Of a stretch of DNA of 21,209 nucleotides, positions 16,328-21,209 are shown piece after piece; positions within the stretch are counted from its first letter, which is position 1; the number at the start of each line of letters is the position of its first letter. The notes beneath the pieces were generated by a model, which had not been told where the DNA came from, made no database searches, and worked only from the letters and a program-made list of their open reading frames with translations. The DNA is from JBKHBQ01 sp046542305 (GTDB lineage: Bacteria; Bacteroidota; Bacteroidia; Bacteroidales; 4484-276): NCBI GenBank assembly GCA_046542305.1, contig JBKHBQ010000037.1, positions 1 to 21,209 of the forward strand, written 5' to 3'. The position numbers and the translations under genes are program-made.

Positions 16328-16630
16328 TTCCGAAATCCAAATCTCAAAACAAATTCAAATAATAAATCTGAAATTCAAAACTCCGCAACAATGACAACAA
16401 TGACAACAATTACAACTATGACAACTATCCCAACCATTACCCCCCGCTACGCCGCCAGCATCCAAAGTCCAAATTCAAAGAAATCACAAATTCCGAAATC
16501 CAAATCTCAAAACAAATTCAAATAATAAAATCTGAAATTCAAAACACCGCAACAATCACAACAATCACAACAATGACAACAAACACAACTATGACAACTA
16601 TAAGAACCATCACCCCCCAAACCCCCTACG
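16328..16630. repeat. Duplicated intergenic repeat with 9-bp tandem units
   Basis: Two copies of a low-complexity, C/A-rich segment lie at 16328-16451 and 16491-16630, offset by 163 bp. Each begins TTCCGAAATCCAAATCTCAA, continues through a shared AATTCAAATAATA stretch and then enters a run of 9-bp units of the form ATGACAACA/ATGACAACT. Copy 1 has about five units (16391-16435); copy 2 has about six (16555-16608), so the copies differ by one unit plus one base. Both end in ACCCCCC and CTACG. The whole 16252-16652 region has no convincing gene. It resembles the non-coding low-complexity repeats found between genes in some Bacteroidota genomes; whether it is mobile or functional is unknown. Confidence 0.85.
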
Positions 16631-16653
16631 TCTTTTCTTTTTCAAATTAGGCA

Positions 16654-16717
16654 TTTTCACCTATCCAAAATCAGGGTTTTTACGAGGTTTGCACTCAGGG
16701 GCTATTAAATACCTTTG
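16654..16717 (+). promoter_or_regulatory. Promoter and upstream elements of the first receiver-like gene
   Basis: TTTG at 16688-16691 and TACCTTTG at 16710-16717, 18 nt apart, match the Bacteroidota -33/-7 consensus. Upstream are TTTTCACCTATCC (16654-16666) and TTTTTACG (16677-16684). TTTTTACG begins exactly 33 nt before the -7 element, as it does in the promoter of the next gene. These are candidate regulator sites. Confidence 0.65.
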
Positions 16718-16752
16718 CAGGAAAGAAGTATAAAAGGCAATTGAACGTGCCA

Positions 16753-17145
16753 ATGAAAGCAATCATTATCGGAGGAAACGAGAATGTAAGTGAGGCTATC
16801 AGGGAACAGTTGGTTGAATACTTTAATGCCAAGGCACATTTGTACAACCCTGAGGGGGATCTCAAAGAGGAAGATCAGGTGTTCCTGCAATCGGCCGATA
16901 TCGTACTTATCGATTTGACGTCCAAATTTGTAAACAGCCGTCTGTTCGTGAAAGAGGTGAAGGAACTCTCGCCGGAAGCCAGAATTATTGTCCTGCATAT
17001 TTATCGCGAACAGGAGCTGATTACGCCCTTGTTTCATGCGGGTGCTGCCGCCTACGTGCTTATCGATACCATCCCCGATCACTTGCCGCTGGTGGTAAAA
17101 CGTGTCCTGGGCGGAGAAGAAAACCTTTCCGCCGGAATCGAATGA
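16753..17145 (+). CDS. Stand-alone degenerate receiver (pseudo-receiver) protein
   Basis: A 130-residue single-domain protein with the alternating beta/alpha pattern of a CheY-like receiver: KAIIIGGN, ADIVLIDLTS, ARIIVLHIY, AAAYVLIDTIP and a closing helix. Asp54 sits where the phosphoacceptor Asp should be, but the acidic pair that binds Mg2+ is replaced by Gly7-Gly8-Asn9 and Glu10, the conserved Thr/Ser position reads His (VLHIY), and the Lys position reads Ile (YVLIDT). It therefore probably cannot be phosphorylated in the usual way and may act by protein-protein contact. The ATG at 16753 is chosen over the TTG at 16741. It follows the NarL-type regulator across a repeat region and has its own promoter. 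Receiver fold is inferred from pattern, not from close similarity. Confidence 0.75.
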   Translation: MKAIIIGGNENVSEAIREQLVEYFNAKAHLYNPEGDLKEEDQVFLQSADIVLIDLTSKFVNSRLFVKEVKELSPEARIIVLHIYREQELITPLFHAGAAAYVLIDTIPDHLPLVVKRVLGGEENLSAGIE

Positions 17146-17154
17146 CCTGCATGC

Positions 17155-17243
17155 GTGTTTTTACATCCCTGTAGGTGTTTTTACCTACCATGAAAAATAC
17201 GTTTTTTACGTCTTATGCAGAATTGTTTCCACATGTATTTTTG
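17155..17243 (+). promoter_or_regulatory. Promoter and repeated upstream elements of the second receiver gene
   Basis: TATTTTTG at 17236-17243 is a full -7 match. Upstream, GTGTTTTTAC occurs at 17155-17164 and 17175-17184, exactly 20 bp apart. The second copy lies in an inverted repeat, GTAGGT (17171-17176) and ACCTAC (17183-17188). TACGT occurs twice at 17198-17202 and 17207-17211. TTTTTACG (17203-17210) starts 33 nt before the -7 element. No good -33 TTG is present, as expected of an activated promoter. Confidence 0.6.
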
Positions 17244-17263
17244 TAACCTGAAATCAATAAAAA

Positions 17264-17734
17264 ATGACTGAGCAGAAAAGTATACTGAACAGGAAGAAAA
17301 TTGTGATAATAGATGACGATAAGTTCAGCGTTTTGCTCACCAGGATGAAGCTGAGGAAGTATACAGATGATTTCAACATTAACGTTCTTAACAGTTTTAG
17401 CAAAGCTGTTGAATTTTTTGATGAGCTGAGTGAAAAAAGTACTGCGATGATGCCGGATTTAATCCTGCTGGAAACGATGATTGATGATGCCAGGGGATGG
17501 GACTTAATTCTGCACTTCGAGGAAATTACCAAACATGTAAGCAAACCTGTAAAACTTGTTGTACTTACATCATCGCAGTTTTTTTCTGATTATCGCCGCT
17601 CCAAGCAGTTCGGATCCGTGAACGGATTTCTGATCAAGCCCTTGCAGATAACCCTGCTCGAGGAAGTGGTGAACGGCGGTAGCGGCACTCACAACATGCA
17701 CGAAAACATGTTGCTCAATTCGTTCATTGCATAG
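17264..17734 (+). CDS. Stand-alone receiver domain with Glu in place of the phosphoacceptor Asp
   Basis: A 156-residue CheY-like protein. It keeps the acidic pocket Asp17-Asp18-Asp19 (IVIIDDDK), Thr102-Ser103 (LVVLTSSQ) and Lys125 (GFLIKPLQ), but the phosphoacceptor position is Glu70 in LILLETMIDDARGWDL, where related proteins have LLDxxMPxxxGW. In other receivers an Asp-to-Glu change can mimic the phosphorylated state, so this may be locked on (inference from established mutant behaviour). No output domain is present. The gene appears more AT-rich than its neighbours. It follows the first receiver-like gene after 118 nt and has its own promoter with shared upstream elements. The partner is unknown; the adjacent kinase and NarL-type regulator are the obvious candidates. 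Confidence 0.88.
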   Translation: MTEQKSILNRKKIVIIDDDKFSVLLTRMKLRKYTDDFNINVLNSFSKAVEFFDELSEKSTAMMPDLILLETMIDDARGWDLILHFEEITKHVSKPVKLVVLTSSQFFSDYRRSKQFGSVNGFLIKPLQITLLEEVVNGGSGTHNMHENMLLNSFIA

Positions 17735-17807
17735 CTTGTAATCACAACCTCAGGGTTGACTACACAGATAAATTGGTTTTCATAATGACTGGGTTTTTAG
17801 GTTAATA

Positions 17808-18011
17808 ATTACCGGGGAAATATCTGCCGATTAAGGAAAATGTTTTGTACTTAATTGACTTGTAACTATGCTTAAACTTGTAATTCTCCGAGGCAGATAT
17901 CCAAACTAGCAGAACTCGAAGTACTATTAGAGGAAGTTGATTTGTAAGGGGGCACAATGGGTAATTCCCGGTATTTAGAAGAGCTGTCGACTTGTTGGCA
18001 GCTCTTTTTTT
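17808..18011 (+). ncRNA. Candidate structured small RNA (unidentified)
   Basis: This gene-free stretch can pair end to end. TACCGGGGA (17810-17818) pairs with TTCCCGGTA (17965-17973) through one G-U pair. Directly inside, ATATCTGCC (17820-17828) pairs perfectly with GGCAGATAT (17892-17900). Within that loop TTAAG (17831-17835) can pair with CTTAA (17871-17875). The fold would be a multi-branch junction of about 165 nt, followed at once by an intrinsic terminator. A weak promoter (TTG 17773-17775, TAGGTTAA 17798-17805) would start transcription near 17812. The length of about 200 nt is like 6S RNA, but the pairing is not a single long hairpin, so I do not call it that. It could instead be a leader that controls the peptidase gene, though that gene seems to have its own -7 element beyond the terminator. 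The rest of 17735-17807 shows nothing. Confidence 0.4.
17979..18011 (+). terminator. Strong intrinsic terminator
   Basis: AAGAGCTG (17979-17986) and CAGCTCTT (17999-18006) form an 8-bp stem with a 12-nt loop, followed by a T tract to 18011. It is 245 nt past the stop of the receiver gene, which is far for that gene alone and suggests a separate transcript ends here. Confidence 0.88.
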
Positions 18012-18058
18012 ATTCTTTCTAAATTTTGCCTGACCCGCAGGCCTACAGGGCCTTTTAT

Positions 18059-18066
18059 TATTTTTG
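18059..18066 (+). promoter_or_regulatory. -7 element of the C1B peptidase gene
   Basis: TATTTTTG matches TAnnTTTG 37 nt before the ATG at 18104 and lies downstream of the terminator at 17979-18011. No -33 TTG is found at the usual spacing. Confidence 0.55.
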
Positions 18067-18103
18067 CCTCTGCAATTATCAAAAACATAAACATTATTTC
18101 GAT

Positions 18104-19318
18104 ATGAAAAGAATCAGAATCGCTGCGGTTGTTTTTTTAACCGCTCTTTTTGGTAGCCAACTGGTGATGGCCCAGAACCAAACCGAACAAAAGGATGACA
18201 AGCCAGGCTATGTATTTACCGACGAAATCCGCCTGGATTGTACACCTGTGAAAAATCAGCACCGTTCCGGTACCTGCTGGAGCTACTCGGGGCTGTCGTT
18301 TATCGAATCGGAATTGCTGAAAAACGGAAAGGGCGAAACCGATCTTTCGGAAGCTTTTATCATCCGCATGGCCTACGACGACAAAGCCGATCAGTACGTG
18401 CGCTGGCACGGCAATGTGAATTTTGCCGGCGGCGGTGCCTTCCACGACGTTACCCACGTAATAGCCAGGTACGGCATTGTTCCTGAGGAAGTGTACGATG
18501 GCCTTGTGATTGGCGAGGAGTATTTTGTGCATGGCGAAATGGATGAGGTTTTTAAGAAATACGTGGAAGGTGTGATCGAAAACCGTAACCGTAAACTTAC
18601 CCCGGTATGGGATGAAGGTTTCGAAGGGCTGCTCAATGCCTACATAGGTCCTTATCCCGAAACCTTTACCTACAAGGGTGTGGAATACACCCCCGCCAGT
18701 TATGCTGCATCGCTCGGCCTCGACATGGATGATTATGTGGAGATCAGCTCCTATACACATCATCCGTTTTACGAAAAATTTATCCTTGAAGTTCCCGACA
18801 ACTGGATGCTCGACGAGGTGTACAATGTGCCGATGGATAAAATGATGGAGATCATCGACCACTCCCTCGAAAACGGCCACACCATAGCCTGGGCTGCCGA
18901 TGTCAGCGAAAAAGGATTTTCGTGGAGCAATGGCGTGGCTGTGGTTCCCGATGAAGAAAAACCTGAACTCAGCGGTACCGAAAAAGAAAGGTGGGAAAAA
19001 CTCACCTCTTCGGAAAAGAATAAAATGCTTTACAATTTTGACGAGCCCGTGAAGGAAAAAACCATCACCCAGGAAATGCGCCAGGAAGCATTCGACAACT
19101 ACACCACCACCGACGACCATGGCATGGAAATCATCGGCAGGGCCAATGACCAGAATGGCAATACCTACTACATCGTGAAAAACTCATGGGGCACCGAGAA
19201 TCACAAGTACGACGGCTTCTTTTATGCTTCTGACGCTTTTGTGAAATACAAAACCATGGACATAATGGTGAACAAGCAGGCCATCCCCAAACAGATACGT
19301 AAGAAACTGGATTTGTAA
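18104..19318 (+). CDS. Secreted C1B cysteine peptidase (bleomycin hydrolase/PepC-like)
   Basis: A 404-residue protein from the ATG at 18104. It begins with a signal peptide (MKRIRIAAVVFLTALFGSQL, cleavage near MAQ). The papain-fold triad is clear: Cys58 in NQHRSGTCWSYSG with the oxyanion Gln52, His339 in DDHGMEIIGRA, and Asn360 in VKNSWGTEN. The long segment between Cys and His and the C1B-type spacing fit the bleomycin hydrolase/aminopeptidase C family, which trims peptides from their N-termini and usually assembles as a hexamer. The usual PepC is cytoplasmic, whereas this one is exported, as in several Bacteroidota, so a periplasmic peptide-processing role is likely. The open frame extends upstream to 18026, but those 26 residues include the promoter and lack signal-peptide logic. 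It is monocistronic: a terminator follows at 19381. Confidence 0.92.
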   Translation: MKRIRIAAVVFLTALFGSQLVMAQNQTEQKDDKPGYVFTDEIRLDCTPVKNQHRSGTCWSYSGLSFIESELLKNGKGETDLSEAFIIRMAYDDKADQYVRWHGNVNFAGGGAFHDVTHVIARYGIVPEEVYDGLVIGEEYFVHGEMDEVFKKYVEGVIENRNRKLTPVWDEGFEGLLNAYIGPYPETFTYKGVEYTPASYAASLGLDMDDYVEISSYTHHPFYEKFILEVPDNWMLDEVYNVPMDKMMEIIDHSLENGHTIAWAADVSEKGFSWSNGVAVVPDEEKPELSGTEKERWEKLTSSEKNKMLYNFDEPVKEKTITQEMRQEAFDNYTTTDDHGMEIIGRANDQNGNTYYIVKNSWGTENHKYDGFFYASDAFVKYKTMDIMVNKQAIPKQIRKKLDL

Positions 19319-19380
19319 ATTCTAATTGCAGGCCGCTGAAGCCAAAGCTTTTTGCCGCTACTGTAATAAAAATGAACAGG

Positions 19381-19405
19381 CCCCCGTTTTACAGCGGGGG
19401 TTTTT
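19381..19405 (+). terminator. Intrinsic terminator of the C1B peptidase gene
   Basis: CCCCCG (19381-19386) and CGGGGG (19395-19400) form a GC-only stem with an 8-nt loop, followed by five Ts. Confidence 0.9.
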
Positions 19406-19470
19406 GCATGCATGTTCATAAAAGTTGAATAAATATTTTTGCTGCAAAGTAGCCGGGCCGTGAATTTTTC

Positions 19471-19478
19471 TACTTTTG
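19471..19478 (+). promoter_or_regulatory. -7 element of the lipoprotein/secreted-protein operon
   Basis: TACTTTTG matches TAnnTTTG, 44 nt before the ATG at 19523. No -33 TTG is seen at standard spacing. Confidence 0.55.
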
Positions 19479-19522
19479 TTGATTACTAAAAGCTAAAAAT
19501 CAAATCATTAAAACTAAAAAAT

Positions 19523-20182
19523 ATGATTAAAACATTCAGAAGCCAAATCGTGCTGCGGCTTTTCCTGGTGATGCTGGCCGCTGTGGTAGCCGCCGGGGGT
19601 ACGGGATGTAAAAGCCAAAAGAAGATAGCCGCCGAGAAAGCAGCCAGCGAGCGCGCAGCAAAAATAGAAAAAGCCAAGCAGGATCTGCTGAAGATCATCA
19701 ACGATCAGGGCAATCTGACGCTTGCCGAGAAAGAAAACAAAGTGTCGGAGATTAAAAGCTGGGATTTGCAGGATCCCGAAGTGGATGCGCTGATCAGTAA
19801 AGCCGAATCGGCCATCGCCGAAGAAAAAGCCGAAATGAAACGACTGGAGGAGGAAAGACGGAGGGAAGAGCTTGAGGCCCAGCAAAAGGAGGAACAGAAA
19901 TTCACTAAAATCGAGGATTATTTCGATGCCATTGCGGCCAGCAAATCGATGGAAATGGCCAATACCCGCATCAACGAAGCCCTGAATTTTTTCGCTTCGC
20001 CCGATGTGCCCGTGCTCACCATCGTGTATATGGACGGCGATATTAAGGACTACGACAAACCTACCACCATCAGGAAATACCTGGAATACCTGAAGGATCA
20101 GGGAAAAAATCCCAACAAGATCCACAATGTTCAGTTTGATGCAAATGGCAAAATAACCGAATTGGAACTCATTAAAATGTAA
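19523..20182 (+). CDS. Unrecognised lipoprotein with charged helical region
   Basis: A 219-residue protein. A long hydrophobic N-terminus (LRLFLVMLAAVVAAGGTGC) ends at Cys29, followed by KSQKK, a pattern common in Bacteroidota lipoproteins; the lipobox GTGC is weak at -3. The lack of acidic residues just after Cys suggests retention in the periplasm. Residues about 30-60 and 85-130 are very rich in Ala, Glu, Lys and Arg and look like helical coiled-coil arms (EEKAEMKRLEEERRREELEA). The C-terminal part, about 135-219, is a compact domain with VLTIVYMDGDIKDYDKPTTI and ends NVQFDANGKITELELIKM, a form I recognise as widespread in Bacteroidales but of unknown function. The next gene starts 5 nt after its stop, so the two are co-transcribed. 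No function is proposed. Confidence 0.8.
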   Translation: MIKTFRSQIVLRLFLVMLAAVVAAGGTGCKSQKKIAAEKAASERAAKIEKAKQDLLKIINDQGNLTLAEKENKVSEIKSWDLQDPEVDALISKAESAIAEEKAEMKRLEEERRREELEAQQKEEQKFTKIEDYFDAIAASKSMEMANTRINEALNFFASPDVPVLTIVYMDGDIKDYDKPTTIRKYLEYLKDQGKNPNKIHNVQFDANGKITELELIKM

Positions 20183-20187
20183 ATGCG

Positions 20188-20766
20188 ATGAAAAGTCTGA
20201 AAAACATCATATTGCTTTTATTGGTATTTGCAGTGGCTCCTGCAGCGCTGCAGGCTCAGGACAACATCAGCCCCGAGCGTAAATTGGCCATCGACAGCCT
20301 GGCCCTGGAAAAGGTCAGGGACCTGAGTAAGTACATCAGCATTATTGGTGATAAGGAAACCCCGTGGTCGGAAGCCAACCGCGTGATCGAACGTACCCAG
20401 GAGCTTTTTGCCGAAGATGCGCAGATGGGCGTGTCGTCGCTCAACCAGCCCGAGGTGAAATACTACGACATTCGTACCTATCTCGAAAGGTTGATGGCAC
20501 TCAATTACGACAAGGTGAACATCGAATGGTTCAACATCGAATACATCAGCGACCTGGAGCGCCAGCCCGACGGCAGGTATGTGGGGGTAATCACCATTTA
20601 CCAGCGCTTCGAAGGGCGTACCGGCGATAACCTCAAATACGTCGATACCACCAAAAAAGACATTACTGTTTACGTGGAACGCAAGCAAACCCAGATTGGC
20701 GGACGCATCATCGGCTTCTGGGATGTGCTGCTGGGCGATGTGCGGGTGGTGGAAACCATGCCGTAA
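20188..20766 (+). CDS. Unrecognised secreted protein, second gene of the operon
   Basis: A 192-residue protein with a signal peptide (MKSLKNIILLLLVFAVAPAA, cleavage near LQAQ), then a mixed helical and beta domain. The second half alternates short beta strands (VNIEWFNIEYISDL, YVGVITIYQRFEGR, DITVYVERKQT, FWDVLLGDVRVVET), which recalls SnoaL/NTF2-like cone folds, but no motif proves it. It likely lies in the periplasm or outer membrane space. It follows the lipoprotein gene by 5 nt and a strong terminator lies 28 nt after its stop, so this two-gene operon is closed on both sides. Function unknown. Confidence 0.8.
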   Translation: MKSLKNIILLLLVFAVAPAALQAQDNISPERKLAIDSLALEKVRDLSKYISIIGDKETPWSEANRVIERTQELFAEDAQMGVSSLNQPEVKYYDIRTYLERLMALNYDKVNIEWFNIEYISDLERQPDGRYVGVITIYQRFEGRTGDNLKYVDTTKKDITVYVERKQTQIGGRIIGFWDVLLGDVRVVETMP

Positions 20767-20794
20767 TCCCGGTGGACGTAAATTAGAAAATCAC

Positions 20795-20825
20795 ACCGCC
20801 GCATTATTTCCATGCGGCGGTTTTT
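20795..20825 (+). terminator. Intrinsic terminator of the two-gene operon
   Basis: ACCGCCGCA (20795-20803) and TGCGGCGGT (20813-20821) form a 9-bp stem with a 9-nt loop, followed by further Ts to 20825. Confidence 0.92.
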
Positions 20826-20849
20826 CTCATTCAATAAACCAGTGGAGTA

Positions 20850-21209
20850 TTGATCGAAACGCGGATCGTCGTGCTAGCGGTTGTTTTGCAATTGTGTTCA
20901 ATTGGTGATGCACATGCGCAGTGTGCGCTGTCGCTTGTCAGGCAGATGCAGGATTCTGTCTCTGCCGTTCATTCGCTTCATTATAACGTCAGGATGTGCG
21001 AACGCATCAACGGTGAAGCGGGTACTTACCGCGAAGCACAGATAAAGCTAAATGTCGATCCTTTTCTGATATACTACCGACAGATGACACCTGAGGATGG
21101 AGTGGAACTGCTCTACAACCGGGAAGCTTATGGCAACAAAGTGATCGTAAATCCAAACTGCTTTCCGTGGTTTAGTCTTTCCCTAAATCCTGACGGACGG
21201 TTTATGCGG
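20850..21209 (+). CDS. Secreted DUF1571-like protein (3' truncated), TTG start
   Basis: The open frame runs for 120 codons to the right edge. From a TTG at 20850 it gives a signal peptide (IETRIVVLAVVLQLCSIGDA, cleavage after HA, before Q). The mature part has CALSLVRQMQDSVSAVHSLH, YNVRMCERINGE, YREAQIKLNVDPFLIYYRQM, GVELLYNREAYGNKVIVNPN and SLSLNPDGRFMR. This series (a lipoprotein-carrier-like beta sheet with RQMTPEDGVELLY and VNPN) is what I know from DUF1571 proteins of Bacteroidota, whose function is not established. Upstream GTGGAG may serve as a ribosome binding site. The only in-frame alternative near the start is GTG at 20871, which would cut the signal peptide. It is separated from the preceding operon by a terminator; no clear promoter is seen in the short gap. 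Confidence 0.75.
   Translation, partial: MIETRIVVLAVVLQLCSIGDAHAQCALSLVRQMQDSVSAVHSLHYNVRMCERINGEAGTYREAQIKLNVDPFLIYYRQMTPEDGVELLYNREAYGNKVIVNPNCFPWFSLSLNPDGRFMR

Noticed and set aside
16253..16525. A 90-codon open frame between the NarL-type regulator and the first receiver gene
   Set aside because: It is made of the low-complexity repeat (Thr-Met-Thr runs come from the 9-bp units), has no domain features, and the second repeat copy is not kept in an equivalent frame.
16387..16617. CRISPR-like array
   Set aside because: Units are 9 bp and contiguous, with no spacers of 30 bases or so and no cas genes; it is a tandem repeat inside a duplication.
17808..18011. 6S RNA or tmRNA
   Set aside because: The visible stems form a branched junction, not one long hairpin with a central bubble, and no tRNA-like end or tag reading frame is seen. 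Left as an unidentified candidate.
18137..19120. Antisense open frame opposite the C1B peptidase
   Set aside because: The sense frame has the full catalytic triad; the antisense product is a Phe/His/Val-rich shadow.

Overview
The window reads as chromosomal DNA of a Bacteroidota bacterium, most likely of the order Bacteroidales or Marinilabiliales. This rests on protein style (RprY-like regulator, TTG-start MutS, a DUF1571-type protein, OmpA/TPR lipoprotein, GH109 and large GH2 enzymes), on repeated TAnnTTTG -7 elements typical of the phylum's primary sigma factor, and on the near absence of strong Shine-Dalgarno sequences. Nothing finer than order can be supported.

Layout. (1) 2-310: the DNA-binding end of an OmpR/PhoB-type response regulator, cut by the window edge. 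(2) 436-6971: a sugar locus on the + strand: a ROK-family regulator, a Tat-exported GH109 glycosidase (alpha-N-acetylgalactosaminidase-like) and a secreted GH2 beta-galactosidase with a LamG-like domain inserted in its C-terminal domain. It ends at a terminator and faces a terminator from the other strand. (3) 7277-9853, minus strand: an outer-membrane OmpA/TPR lipoprotein and a TrmH/SpoU-type RNA methyltransferase. (4) 10003-12627: the mismatch repair ATPase MutS, on a TTG start. (5) 12721-17734: a signalling cluster. A membrane histidine kinase with five PAS domains abuts a NarL/LuxR-type response regulator. An intergenic repeat region follows (a 163-bp-offset duplication carrying 9-bp tandem units), then two stand-alone receiver-like proteins that both depart from the canonical phosphorylation site set. 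Their promoters share the same sequence elements at the same distance from the -7 box. (6) 17735-18103: no protein gene; a possible structured RNA of about 200 nt that ends in a strong intrinsic terminator. (7) 18104-21209: a secreted C1B (bleomycin-hydrolase-like) peptidase, a two-gene operon of an unrecognised lipoprotein and a secreted protein, and the start of a secreted DUF1571-like protein.

How parts fit. The ROK-GH109-GH2 genes look like one unit for trimming glycans with alpha-GalNAc and beta-Gal ends, controlled by the ROK protein. The kinase and NarL-type regulator form a standard two-component pair. The two degenerate receivers downstream, with a shared promoter plan, may be output or modulator proteins of that pair (inference). 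The points most worth following are the shared promoter element with the two atypical receivers, the candidate RNA at about 17808-18011, the LamG insertion in the beta-galactosidase, and the 9-bp repeat duplication.
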